DNA of 64,000 bases from Ptiloglossa arizonensis (lineage: Eukaryota; Arthropoda; Insecta; Hymenoptera; Colletidae), in NCBI RefSeq assembly GCF_051014685.1, contig NW_027479693.1, positions 1 through 64,000 on the forward strand, given 5' to 3'. Numbering within the stretch: position 1 is the stretch's first letter; every line of letters starts with the position of its first letter. This document shows positions 13,002 to 26,342 of the stretch, piece after piece. The notes beneath the pieces were generated by a model. It was not told where the DNA came from, ran no database searches, and saw only the letters and a program-made list of their open reading frames with translations. A program made the position numbers and the translations under genes.

Positions 13002-13430
13002 ATGGCATCATTTGAGCATCAACGAGTTTGCATTAAATTTTGTGTAAAAAACGGATTTAACGGTCCGCAGACCTTGGATATGTTGGAGAAGTGTTTCGGC
13101 AACGATACTCTTTCGAGATCAAATGTTTTTCGATGGCACGAACGCTTCAGAAGTGGTCGTGAGTCGGTCGAGGATGACAAACGCAGTGGCAGGCCGACAA
13201 CGTCGAAAACCGATGAAAACATCGATAAAATTCAAGAAATGTTGTCCGAAAACCGCAAATTGACCATCAGAGAGCTGGCAGAGGACTTGAACATTGCTTA
13301 TGGATCCGTTCAAGACGTTTTGGTAAGTGAATTCGTCAAAAAAGGCCAGATTTGTGGGCAAACAACTCGTGGATTTTGCACCACGATAACGCACCGGCGC
13401 ACAATGCGATCCTTATCCGCGAGTTTTTGA
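13002..13430 (+). CDS. Truncated mariner transposase, DNA-binding half (142 codons open)
   Basis: This frame is open from ATG 13002 to TGA 13428-13430. Residues about 5-55 form the first helix-turn-helix, ending in VFRWHERFR at 42-50. GRP at 63-65 is the AT-hook-like linker usual in mariners. Residues about 70-107 form the second helix-turn-helix (TIRELAEDLNIAYGSVQDVL at 88-107). After about residue 113 the frame is out of phase with the family, and the last 29 residues are nonsense. If expressed, the product could bind inverted repeats without cutting and so act as a repressor. That is inference; no expression evidence exists in the sequence. Confidence 0.7.
   Translation: MASFEHQRVCIKFCVKNGFNGPQTLDMLEKCFGNDTLSRSNVFRWHERFRSGRESVEDDKRSGRPTTSKTDENIDKIQEMLSENRKLTIRELAEDLNIAYGSVQDVLVSEFVKKGQICGQTTRGFCTTITHRRTMRSLSASF
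13318..13343 (+). other. Transposase deletion junction and frame switch
   Basis: Family similarity in the first frame stops after codon 13320-13322 and resumes in a different frame at KRPDLW by 13340-13357. Two readings fit. One is a single out-of-frame deletion. The other is an in-frame deletion near 13323-13330 plus one base lost in the six-A tract at 13338-13343, because the first frame still reads EFVKK just before that tract. GTAAGT at 13323-13328 resembles a splice donor but is probably chance. Confidence 0.7.
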
Positions 13431-13699
13431 CGAAAAACAACGCGAACACTATCCAGCAGCCTTCAAATTCACCAGATCTGGCTCCCTGCGACTTTTTTCT
13501 GTTCAACCGAATTAAAAAACCGCTTCGCGGAACGCGTTACAGTACCCGAGAGGAGGTCATGACAAAATCGAAGACGGCTCTGATGGACATACCGAAAATT
13601 GAGTACCAGCGGTGTTTCGAGGATTGGATCAAGCGCTGGCGCAAGTGCATTGCAGTCAATGGGGGCTACTTTGAAGGGGACCATATCGATTTGGACGAA
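13340..13699 (+). pseudogene. Mariner transposase, C-terminal catalytic fragment
   Basis: Open in frame from KRPDLWANNSW through HHDNAPAH, SPDLAPCDFFLF and KKPLRGTRYS to the ending YFEGDHIDLDE, a common C-terminus of mariner transposases. It holds two of the three catalytic aspartates and the complete tail, with no internal stop. It has no start codon of its own in the expected place, so it is a relic of the original gene rather than a separate one. Confidence 0.85.
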
Positions 13700-13703
13700 T
13701 AAA
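13698..13703 (+). promoter_or_regulatory. AATAAA overlapping the transposase stop codon
   Basis: AATAAA spans the TAA stop. A second AATAAA lies at 13724-13729, just before the right inverted repeat. Both match the eukaryotic polyadenylation hexamer and are in the expected place. Whether either is used is unknown. Confidence 0.45.
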
Positions 13704-13728
13704 TTTGTATTTTTGATTTTATGAATAA

Positions 13729-13755
13729 AGTCCTAAAACTTTTTGATCAAGGTAG
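13729..13755 (-). repeat. Right terminal inverted repeat of mariner
   Basis: Reverse complement of the left end with one mismatch. It ends GATCAAGGTAG against the array. The second AATAAA overlaps its first base by one. Confidence 0.95.
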
Positions 13756-13757
13756 TA
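13756..13757. other. Right TA target-site duplication
   Basis: TA is followed directly by cgttata units. The phase of the repeat after this point equals the phase before the insertion once 950 bp (element plus one TA) is subtracted. Confidence 0.9.
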
Positions 13758-15150
13758 CGTTATACGTTATACGTTATACGGTATACGTTATACTTTATAC
13801 GTTATACGTTATACGTTATACGTTATACGTTATACGTTATACGTTATACGTCATAGGTTATACGTTATACGTTATACGTTATACGTTATACGTTATACGT
13901 TATACGTTATACGTTATACGTTATACGTTATACGTTATACGTTATACGTCATAGGTTATACGTTATACGTTATACGTTATACGTTTTACGTTATTCGTGA
14001 TACGTTATACATTATACATTATACGTTATACGTTATACGTTATACGTTATACGTTATACGTTATACGTTATACGTTATACGTTATACGTTATACGTTATA
14101 CGTTATACGTTATACGTTATACGTTATACGTTATACGTTATACGTTATCCGTTATACGTTATCCGTTATACGTTATGCGTTATACGTTATGCGTTATACG
14201 TTGTGCGTTATACGTTATACGTTATACGTCATACGTTATACGTTATACGTTATACGTTATACGTTATACGTTATACGTTATACGTTATACGTTATACGTT
14301 ATACGTTATACGTTATACGTTATACGTTATACGTTATACGTTATACGTTATACGTTGTACGTTATACGTTGTACGTTATACGTAGTACGTTATACGTTGT
14401 ACGTTATACGTTGTACGTTATACGTTGTACGTTATACGTTATACGTTATACGTTATACGTTATACGTTATACGGTATACGTTATACGTTATACGTTATAC
14501 GTTATACGTTATACGTTATACGTTATACGTTATACGTTATACGTCATAGGTTATGCGTTATACGTTATACGTTATTCGTGATACGTTATACATTATACGT
14601 TATACGTGATACGTTATACGTTATACGTTATACGTTATACGTTATACGTTATACGTTGTACGTTATACGTTATACGTTATACGTTATACGTTATACGTCA
14701 TAGGTTATACGTTATACGTTATTCTTTATGCGTTATACGTTATACGACATACGTTATACGTTATACGGTATACGATATACGTTATGCGTTATACGTTTTA
14801 CGTTATTCGTTATACGTTATACGTTATACGTTATACGTTATACGTTATACGTTATACGTTATACGTTATACGTTATACGTTATACGTTATACGTTATACG
14901 TTATACGTTATACGTTATACGTTATACGTTATACGTTATACGTTATACGTTATACGTTATACGTTATACGTTATACGTTATACGTTATACGTTATACGTT
15001 ATACGTTATACGTTATACGTTATACGTTATACGTTATACGTTATACGTTATACGTTATACGTTATACGTTATACGTTATACGTTATACGTTATACGTTAT
15101 ACGTTATACGTTATACGTTATACGTTATACGTTATACGTTATACGTTATA

Positions 15151-18100
15151 CGCTATACGTTATGCGTTATACGTTATGCGTTATACGTTATGCGTTATAC
15201 GTTATGCGTTATACGTTATGCGTTATACGTTATACGTTATACGTTATACGTTATACGTTATACGTTATACGTTATACGTTATACGTTATACGTTATACGT
15301 TATACGTTATACGTTATACGTTATACGTCATAGGTTATGCGTTATACGTTATACGTTATACGTTTTACGTTATACGTTATTCGTTATACGTTATACGTTA
15401 TACGTTATACGTTATACGTTATACGTTATACGTTATACGTTATACGTTTTACGTTATTCGTGATACGTTATACGTTATACGTTATACGTTATACGTTATA
15501 CGTTTTACGTTATACGTTATACGTTATACGTTATACGTTATACGTTATACGTTATACGTTATACGTTATACGTTATACGTTATACGTTATACGGTATACG
15601 ATATACGTTATGCGTTATAAGTTTTACGTTATTCGTTATACGTTATACGTTATTCGTTATACGTTATACTTTATACGTTATACGTTTTACGTTATTCGTG
15701 ATACGTTATACGTTATACGTTATACGTTATACGTTATACGTTATACGTTATACGTTATACGTTATACGTTATACGTTATACGTTATACGTTATACGTTAT
15801 ACGTTATACGTCATAGGTTATACGTTATACGTTATACGTTATACGTTTTACGTTATACGTTATTCGTTATACGTTATACGTTATACGTTATACGTTATAC
15901 GTTATACGTAATACGTTATACGTTATACGTTATACGTTATACGTTATACGTTATACGTTATACGTTATACGTTATACGTTATACGTTATACGTTATACGT
16001 TATACGTTATACGTTATACGTTATACGTTATACGGTATACGTTATACGTTATACGTTATACGTTATACGTTATACGGTATACGTTATACGTTATACGTTA
16101 TACGTTACACGTTATACGTTATACGTTATACGTTATACGTTATACGTTACATGTTATGCGTTATACGTTTTACGTTATTCGTTGTACGTTCTTCGTTACA
16201 CGTTATACGTTATAGGTCATACGTTATACGTTATACGTTATACGTTATACGTTATACGTTATACGTTATACGTTATACGTTATACGTTATACGTTATACG
16301 TTATACGTTATACGTTATACGTTATACGTTATACGTTATACGTTATACGTTATGCGTTATAAGTTTTACGTTATTCGTTATACGTTATACGTTATTCGTT
16401 ATACGTTATACTTTATACGTTATACGTTTTACGTTATTCGTGATACGTTATACGTTATACGTTATACGTTATACGTTATACGTTATACGTTATACGTTAT
16501 ACGTTATACGTTATACGTTATACGTTATACGTTATACGTTATACGTTATACGTTATACGTCATAGGTTATACGTTATACGTTATACGTTATACGTTATAC
16601 GTTATACGTTTTACGTTATTCGTGATACGTTATACGTTATACGTTATACGTTATACGTTATACGTTTTACGTTATACGTTATACGTTTTACGTTATACGT
16701 TATTCGTTATACGTTATACGTTATACGTTATACGTTATACGTTATACGTTATACGTTATACGTTATACGTTTTACGTTATTCGTGATACGTTATACGTTA
16801 TACGTTATACGTTATACGTTATACGTTTTACGTTATACGTTATACGTTATACGTTATACGTTATACGTTATACGTTATACGTTATACGTTATACGTTATA
16901 CGTTATACGTTATACGGTATACGATATACGTTATGCGTTATAAGTTTTACGTTATTCGTTATACGTTATACGTTATTCGTTATACGTTATACTTTATACG
17001 TTATACGTTTTACGTTATTCGTGATACGTTATACGTTATACGTTATACGTTATACGTTATACGTTATACGTTATACGTTATACGTTATACGTTATACGTT
17101 ATACGTTATACGTTATACGTTATACGTCATAGGTTATACGTTATACGTTATACGTTATACGTTTTACGTTATACGTTATTCGTTATACGTTATACGTTAT
17201 ACGTTATACGTTATACGTTATACGTAATACGTTATACGTTATACGTTATACGTTATATTATACGTTATACGTTATACGTTATACGTTATACGTTATACGT
17301 TATACGTTATACGTTATACGTTATACGTTATACGTTATACGTTATACGGTATACGTTATACGTTATACGTTATACGTTATACGTTATACGGTATACGTTA
17401 TACGTTATACGTTATACGTTACACGTTATACGTTATACGTTATACGTTATACGTTATACGTTACATGTTATGCGTTATACGTTTTACGTTATTCGTTGTA
17501 CGTTCTTCGTTACACGTTATACGTTATAGGTCATACGTTATACGTTATACGTTATACGTTATACGTTATACGTTATACGTTATACGTTATACGTTATACG
17601 TTATACGTTATACGTTATACGTTATACGTTATACGTTATACGTTATACGTTATACGTTATACGTTATACGTTATACGTTATACGTTATTCGTTATACGTT
17701 ATACGTTATACGTTATACGTTTTACGTTATTCGTGATACGTTATACGTTATACGTTATACGTTATACGTTATACGTTATACGTTATACGTTATACGTTAT
17801 ACGTCATAGGTTATACGTTATACGTTATACGTTATGCGTTATACGTTATACGTTATACGTTATACGTTATACGTTATACGTTATACGTTATACGTTATAC
17901 GTTATACGTTATACGTTATACGTTATACGTTATACGTTATACGTTATACGTTATACGTTATTCGTTATACGTTATACGTTATACGTTATACGTTTTACGT
18001 TATTCGTGATACGTTATACGTTATACGTTATACGTTATACGTTATACGTTATACGTTATACGTTATACGTTATACGTTATACGTTATACGTCATAGGTTA

Positions 18101-18235
18101 TACGTTTTACGTTATACGTTATACGTTTTACGTTATACGTTATTCGTTATACGTTATACGTTATACGTTATACGTTATACGTTATACGTTATACGTTATA
18201 CGTTATACGTTATACGTTTTACGTTATTCGTGATA
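15151..18235 (+). repeat. About 3.1-kb HOR segment (copy 2 of 218-3330)
   Basis: Second copy. Its left portion (15.15-15.93 kb) also matches 9.39-10.19 kb at an offset of about 5,730 bp, so the window holds at least three relatives of this segment. Confidence 0.87.
17258..17262 (+). other. Register shift: 5-bp unit, duplicate of the one at 2367
   Basis: Phase -2. It lies 14,891 bp from its twin, the same offset as the flanking K and B modules. Confidence 0.93.
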
Positions 18236-20997
18236 CGTTATACGTTATACGTTATACGTTATACGTTATACGTTATACGTTATACGTTATACGTTATACG
18301 TTATACGTCATAGGTTATACGTTATACGTTATACGTTATACGTTATACGTTATACGTTATACGTTATACGTTATACGTTATACGTTATACGTTATACGTT
18401 ATACGTCATAGGTTATACGTTATACGTTATACGTTATACGTTTTACGTTATTCGTGATACGTTATACATTATACATTATACGTTATACGTTATACGTTAT
18501 ACGTTATACGTTATACGTTATACGTTATACGTTATACGTTATACGTTATACGTTATACGTTATACGTTATACGTTATACGTTATACGTTATACGTTATAC
18601 GTTATCCGTTATACGTTATCCGTTATACGTTATGCGTTATACGTTATGCGTTATACCTTGTGCGTTATACGTTATACGTTATACGTCATACGTTATACGT
18701 TATACGTTATACGTTATACGTTATACGTTATACGTTATACGTTATACGTTATACGTTATACGTTATACGTTATACGTTATACGTTATACGTTATACGTTA
18801 TGCGTTATACGTTATGCGTTATACGTTATGCGTTATACGTTATACGTTATACGTTATACGTTATACGCTATACGTTATGCGTTATACGTTATGCGTTATA
18901 CGTTATACGTTATACGTTATACGTTATACGTTATACGTTATACGGTATACGTTATACTTTATACGTTATACGTTATACGTTATACGTTATACGTTATACG
19001 TTATACGTTATACGTCATAGGTTATACGTTATACGTTATACGTTATACGTTATACGTTATACGTTATACGTTATACGTTATACGTTATACGTTCTACGTT
19101 ATGCGTTGTACGTTATACGTTGTACGTTATACGTAGTACGTTATACGTTGTACGTTATACGTTGTACGTTATACGTTGTACGTTATACGTTATACGTTAT
19201 ACGTTATACGTTATACGTTATACGGTATACGTTATACGTTATACGTTATACGTTATACGTTATACGTTATACGTTATACGTTATACGTTATACGTTATAC
19301 GTCATAGGTTATGCGTTATACGTTATACGTTATTCGTGATACGTTATACATTATACGTTATACGTGATACGTTATACGTTATACGTTATACGTTATACGT
19401 TATACGTTATACGTTGTACGTTATACGTTATACGTTATACGTTATACGTTATACGTCATAGGTTATACGTTATACGTTATTCTTTATGCGTTATACGTTA
19501 TACGACATACGTTATACGTTATACGGTATACGATATACGTTATGCGTTATACGTTTTACGTTATTCGTTATACGTTATACGTTATACGTTATACGTTATA
19601 CGTTATACGTTATACGTTATACGTTATACGTTATACGTTATACGTTATACGTTATACGTTATACGTTATACGTTATACGTTATACGTTATACGTTATACG
19701 TTATACGTTATACGTTATACGTTATACGTTATACGTTATACGTTATACGTTATACGTTATACGTTATACGTTATACGTTATACGTTATACGTTATACGTT
19801 ATACGTTATACGTTATTCGTTATACGTTATACGTTATACGTTATGCGTTATACGTTATGCGTTATACGTTATGCGTTATACGTTATACGTTATACGTTAT
19901 ACGTTATACGCTATACGTTATGCGTTATACGTTATGCGTTATACGTTATGCGTTATACGTTATGCGTTATACGTTATGCGTTATACGTTATACGTTATAC
20001 GTTATACGTTATACGTTATACGTTATACGTTATACGTTATACGTTATACGTCATAGGTTATGCGTTATACGTTATACGTTATACGTTATACGTTTTACGT
20101 TATTCGTGATACGTTATACGTTATACGTTACACGTTAAACGTTATACGTTTTACGTTATACGTTATACGTTATACGTTATACGTTATACGTTATACGTTA
20201 TACGTTATACGTTATACGTTATACGTTATACGTTATACGTTATACGGTATACGATATACGTTATGCGTTATAAGTTTTACGTTATTCGTTATACGTTATA
20301 CGTTATTCGTTATACGTTATACTTTATACGTTATACGTTTTACGTTATTCGTGATACGTTATACGTTATACGTTATACGTTATACGTTATACGTTATACG
20401 TTATACGTTATACGTTATACGTTATACGTTATACGTTATACGTTATACGTTATACGTTATACGTCATAGGTTATACGTTATACGTTATACGTTATACGTT
20501 TTACGTTATACGTTATTCGTTATACGTTATACGTTATACGTTATACGTTATACGTTATACGTAATACGTTATACGTTATACGTTATACGTTATACGTTAT
20601 ACGTTATACGTTATACGTTATACGTTATACGTTATACGTTATACGTTATACGTTATACGTTATACGTTATACGTTATACGGTATACGTTATACGTTATAC
20701 GTTATACGTTATACGTTATACGGTATACGTTATACGTTATACGTTATACGTTACACGTTATACGTTATACGTTATACGTTATACGTTATACGTTACATGT
20801 TATGCGTTATACGTTTTACGTTATTCGTTGTACGTTCTTCGTTACACGTTATACGTTATAGGTCATACGTTATACGTTATACGTTATACGTTATACGTTA
20901 TACGTTATACGTTATACGTTATACGTTATACGTTATACGTTATACGTTATACGTTATACGTTATACGTTATACGTTATACGTTATACGTTATACGTT

Positions 20998-21560
20998 ATG
21001 TGGTATACGTTATACGTTATACGTTATACGTTATACGTTATACGGTATACGTTATACGTTATACGTTATACGTTATACGTTATACGTTATACGTTATACG
21101 TTATACGTTATACGTTATACGTTATACGTTTTACGTTATTCGTGATACGTTATACGTTATACGTTATACGTTATACGTTATACGTTATACGTTATACGTT
21201 ATACGTTATACGTTATACGTCATAGGTTATACGTTATACGTTATACGTTATACGTTTTACGTTATACGTTATTCGTTATACGTCATAGGTTATACGTTAT
21301 ACGTTATACGTTATACGTTATACGTTATACGTTATACGTTATACGTTATACGTTATACGTTATACGTTATACGTTATACGTTATACGTTATACGTTATAC
21401 GTTATACGTTATACGTTATACGTTATACGTTATACGTTATACGTTATACGTTATACGTTATACGTTATACGTTATACGTTATACGTTATACGTTATACGT
21501 TATACGTTATACGTTATACGTTATACGTTATACGTTATACGTTATACGTTATGTGGTATA
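20998..21560 (+). repeat. 553-bp duplication marked by atgtggtata
   Basis: The rare string atgtggtata occurs at 20998 and again at 21551, 553 bp (79 units) later. It is not seen elsewhere. It sits at the border between domains I and II. Confidence 0.75.
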
Positions 21561-23513
21561 CGTTATACGTTATACGTTATACGTTATACGTTATACGGTA
21601 TACGTTATACGTTATACGTTATACGTTATACGTTATACGTTATACGTTATACGTTATACGTTATACGTTATACGTTATACGTTATACGTTATACGTTATA
21701 CGTCATAGGTTATACGTTATACGTTATACGTTATACGTTATACGTTATACGTTATACGTTATACGTTATACGTTATACGTTATACGTTATACGTTATACG
21801 TTATACGTCATAGGTTATACGTTATACGTTATACGTTATACGTTTTACGTTATTCGTGATACGTTATACATTATACATTATACGTTATACGTTATACGTT
21901 ATACGTTATACGTTATACGTTATACGTTATACGTTATACGTTATACGTTATACGTTATACGTTATACGTTGTACGTTATACGTAGTACGTTATACGTTGT
22001 ACGTTATACGTTATACGTTGTACGTTATACGTTATACGTTATACGTTATACGTTATACGTTGTACGTTATACGTTATACGTTATACGTTATACGTTATAC
22101 GTCATAGGTTATACGTTATACGTTATTCTTTATGCGTTATACGTTATACGATATACGTTATACGTTATACGGTATACGATATACGTTATGCGTTATACGT
22201 TTTACGTTATTCGTTATACGTTATACGTTATACGTTATACGTTATACGTTATACGTTATACGTTATACGTTATATGGTATACGTTATACGTTATACGTTA
22301 TACGTTATACGTTATACGGTATACGTTATACGTTATACGTTATACGTTATACGTTATACGTTATACGTTATACGTTATACGTTATACGTTATACGTTATA
22401 CGTTATACGTCATAGGTTATACGTTATACGTTATACGTTATACGTTATACGTTATACGTTATACGTTATACGTTATACGTTATACGTTATACGTTATACG
22501 TAATACGTCATAGGTTATACGTTATACGTTATACGTTATACGTTATACGTTATACGTTATACGTTATACGTTATACGTTATACGTTATACGTTATACGTT
22601 ATACGTTATACGTTATACGTTGTACGTTATACGTAGTACGTTATACGTTGTACGTTATACGTTATACGTTGTACGTTATACGTTACACGTTATACGTTAT
22701 ACGTTGTACGTTATACGTTATACGTTATACGTTATACGTTATACGTCATAGGTTATACGTTATACGTTATTCTTTATGCGTTATACGTTATACGATATAC
22801 GTTATACGTTATACGGTATACGATATACGTTATGCGTTATACGTTTTACGTTATTCGTTATACGTTATACGTTATACGTTATACGTTATACGTTATACGT
22901 TATACGTTATACGTTATACGTTGTACGTTATACGTTATACGTTATACGTTATACGTTATACGTTATACGTTATACGTTATACGTTATACGTTATACGTTA
23001 TACGTTCTACGTTATACGTTGTACGTTATACGTTGTACGTTATACGTAGTACGTTATACGTTGTACGTTATACGTTGTACGTTATACGTTATACGTTATA
23101 CGTTATACGTTGTACGTTATACGTTATACGTTATACGTTATACGTTATACGTTATACGTTATACGTTATACGTTATACGTTATACGTTATACGTTATACG
23201 TTATACGTTATACGTTATACGTTATACGTTATACGTTATACGTTATACGTTATACGTTATACGTTATACGTTATACGTTATACGTTATACGTTATACGTT
23301 ATACGTTATACGTTATACGTTATACGTTATACGTTATACGTTATACGTTATACGTTATACGTTATACGTTATACGTTATACGTTATACGTTATACGTTAT
23401 ACGTTATACGTTATACGTTATACGTTATACGTTATACGTTATACGTTATACGTTATACGTTATACGTTATACGTTATACGTTATACGTTATACGTTATAC
23501 GTTATACGTTATA

Positions 23514-23597
23514 CGTTTTACGTTATTCGTTATACGTTCTTCGTTACACGTTATACGTTATACGTTACACGTTATTCGTGATACGTTATACGTGATA
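23514..23597 (+). repeat. R module, 84 bp (12 heptamers), first copy
   Basis: Unit order: cgtttta, cgttatt, cgttata, cgttctt, cgttaca, two cgttata, cgttaca, cgttatt, cgtgata, cgttata, cgtgata. Later copies at 26007, 26259, 30585, 43332 (first unit unmutated) and 45649 have cgtaata in place of the first cgtgata. It is related to the B module by the cgttctt-cgttaca core. Confidence 0.88.
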
Positions 23598-25739
23598 CGT
23601 TATACGTTATACGTTATACGTTATACGTTATACGTTATACGTTATACGTTATACGTTATACGTTACACGTTATACGTTATACGTTTTACGTTATACGTTA
23701 TACTTTATACGTTATACGTTATACGTTATACGTTGTACGTTTTACGTTGTACGTTATACGTTATACGTTATACGTTGTACGTTATACGTTATACGTTATA
23801 CGTTATACGTTATACATTATACGTTATACGTTATACGTTATACGTTATATGTTATACGTGATACGTTATACGTTACATGTTATGCGTTATACGTTTTACG
23901 TTATTCGTTGTACGTTCTTCGTTACACGTTATACGTTATAGGTTATACGTTATACGTTATACGTTATACGTTATACGTTATACGTTATACGGTATACGTT
24001 ATACGTTATACGTTATACGTTATACGTTATACGTTATACGTTATACGTTATACGTTATACGTTATACGTTATACGTTATACGTCATAGGTTATACGTTAT
24101 ACGTTATACGTTATACGTTATACGTTATACGTTATACGTTATACGTTATACGTTATACGTTATACGTTATACGTTATACGTTATACGTTATACGTAATAC
24201 GTCATAGGTTATACGTTATACGTTATACGTTATACGTTTTACGTTATTCGTGATACGTTATACATTATACATTATAGGTTATACGTTATACGTTATACGT
24301 TATACGTTATACGTTATACGTTATACGTTATACGTTATACGTTATACGTTATACGTTATACGTTATACGTTATACGTTATACGTTATACGTTGTACGTTA
24401 TACGTAGTACGTTATACGTTGTACGTTATACGTTATACGTTGTACGTTATACGTTATACGTTATACGTTATACGTTGTACGTTATACGTTATACGTTATA
24501 CGTTATACGTTATACGTCATAGGTTATACGTTATACGTTATTCTTTATGCGTTATACGTTATACGATATACGTTATACGTTATACGGTATACGATATACG
24601 TTATGCGTTATACGTTTTACGTTATTCGTTATACGTTATACGTTATACATTATACGTTATACGTTATACGTTATACGTTATATGTTATACGTGATACGTT
24701 ATACGTTACATGTTATGCGTTATACGTTTTACGTTATTCGTTGTACGTTCTTCGTTACACGTTATACGTTATAGGTTATACGTTGTACGTTATACGTTAT
24801 ACGTTATACGTTATACGTTATACGTTATACGGTATACGTTATACGTTATACGTTATACGTTATACGTTATACGTTATACGTTATACGTTATACGTTATAC
24901 GTTATACGTTATACGTTATACGTCATAGGTTATACGTTATACGTTATACGTTATACGTTATACGTTATACGTTATACGTTATACGTTATACGTTATACGT
25001 TATACGTTATACGTTATACGTAATACGTCATAGGTTATACGTTATACGTTATACGTTATACGTTTTACGTTATTCGTGATACGTTATACATTATACATTA
25101 TACGTTATACGTTATACGTTATACGTTATACGTTATACGTTATACGTTATACGTTATACGTTATACGTTATACGTTATACGTTATACGTTATACGTTATA
25201 CGTTATACGTTATACGTTGTACGTTATACGTAGTACGTTATACGTTGTACGTTATACGTTATACGTTGTACGTTATACGTTATACGTTATACGTTATACG
25301 TTGTACGTTATACGTTATACGTTATACGTTATACGTTATACGTCATAGGTTATACGTTATACGTTATTCTTTATGCGTTATACGTTATACGATATACGTT
25401 ATACGTTATACGGTATACGATATACGTTATGCGTTATACGTTTTACGTTATTCGTTATACGTTATACGTTATACGTTATACGTTATACGTTATACGTTAT
25501 ACGTTATACGTTATACGTTATACGTTATACGTTATACGTTATACGTTATACGTTATACGTTATACGTTATACGTTATACGTTATACGTTCTACGTTATAC
25601 GTTGTACGTTATACGTTGTACGTTATACGTAGTACGTTATACGTTGTACGTTATACGTTGTACGTTATACGTTATACGTTATACGTTATACGTTGTACGT
25701 TATACGTTGTACGTTATACGTTATACGTTATACGTTATA

Positions 25740-25747
25740 CGTTTATA
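25740..25747 (+). other. Register shift: 8-bp unit (cgtttata)
   Basis: One extra T within an otherwise normal unit gives a phase change of +1. It is not seen in related blocks, so it is a private mutation or a homopolymer base-calling error. Confidence 0.88.
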
Positions 25748-26006
25748 CGTTATACGTTATACGTTATACGTTATACGTTATACGTTATACGTTATACGTT
25801 ATACGTTATACGTTATACGTTATACGTTATACGTTATACGTTATACGTTATACGTTATACGTTATACGTTATACGTTATACGTTATACGTTATACGTTAT
25901 ACGTTATACGTTATACGTTATACGTTATACGTTATACGTTATACGTTATACGTTATACGTTATACGTTATACGTTATACGTTATACGTTATACGTTATAC
26001 GTTATA

Positions 26007-26342
26007 CGTTTTACGTTATTCGTTATACGTTCTTCGTTACACGTTATACGTTATACGTTACACGTTATTCGTAATACGTTATACGTGATACGTTATACGT
26101 TATACGTTATACGTTATACGTTATACGTTATACGTTATACGTTATACGTTATACGTTATACGTTATACGTTATACGTTATACGTTATACGTTATACGTTA
26201 TACGTTATACGTTATACGTTATACGTTATACGTTATACGTTATACGTTATACGTTATACGTTTTACGTTATTCGTTATACGTTCTTCGTTACACGTTATA
26301 CGTTATACGTTACACGTTATTCGTAATACGTTATACGTGATA
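26007..26342 (+). repeat. 252-bp tandem duplication carrying two R modules
   Basis: R modules at 26007-26090 and 26259-26342 are exactly 252 bp (36 units) apart with pure array between. This is a recent local duplication. Confidence 0.87.

Larger units (their letters stand above)
13002..13702 (+). pseudogene. Mariner transposase, central deletion plus frame change
   Basis: This would be the cut-and-paste transposase that binds the inverted repeats and cuts at TA. The start is the ATG at 13002. An upstream in-frame TTG at 12978 has no family support. The N-terminal part (residues 1-107, to 13322) is intact and ends after the second helix-turn-helix. The reading frame then changes, and the C-terminal part continues in another frame to TAA at 13700-13702. 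Lost between them are about 110 residues, including the linker, the first catalytic aspartate and the first half of the catalytic core. The second aspartate (HHDNAPAH, codon 13385-13387) and the third (SPDLAPCD, codon 13490-13492) are present with exactly 34 residues between them, the mariner signature. No other stop lies in either part. The product cannot be catalytically active. Confidence 0.93.
12808..13755 (+). mobile_element. Internally deleted mariner-family (Tc1/mariner) DNA transposon
   Basis: A 948-bp element with 27-bp terminal inverted repeats, a TA target duplication and remnants of a D34D transposase read left to right. Full-length mariners are usually about 1.3 kb with a transposase near 345 residues. 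About 330 bp is missing here, in the middle of the transposase gene. It is the only non-satellite sequence in 64 kb. The ends are near-identical, so it could still be moved in trans by a related transposase, but it cannot make an active enzyme itself. Base composition changes sharply at both borders. I do not assign a mariner subfamily. Confidence 0.95.
13758..21000 (+). repeat. 7-bp satellite array, domain I, right arm
   Basis: The heptamer array resumes with the same module vocabulary as 218-12807: K at 15592, 16915 and 20245; B at 16145, 17459 and 20791; J at 14696 and 19454; and TGCG dimers. Much of it is a second copy of 0.2-3.3 kb and 8.1-10.2 kb. There is no gene. Confidence 0.97.

Noticed and set aside
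13323..13328. GTAAGT splice donor in the transposase, suggesting an intron and not a deletion
   Set aside because: Mariner transposases are normally intronless, no acceptor or missing exon lies downstream, and the catalytic segment is absent from the element altogether.
13019..13684. Minus-strand open frames inside the mariner (13019-13222, 13119-13394, 13469-13684)
   Set aside because: They are shadows of the transposase coding strand and match no known protein pattern.
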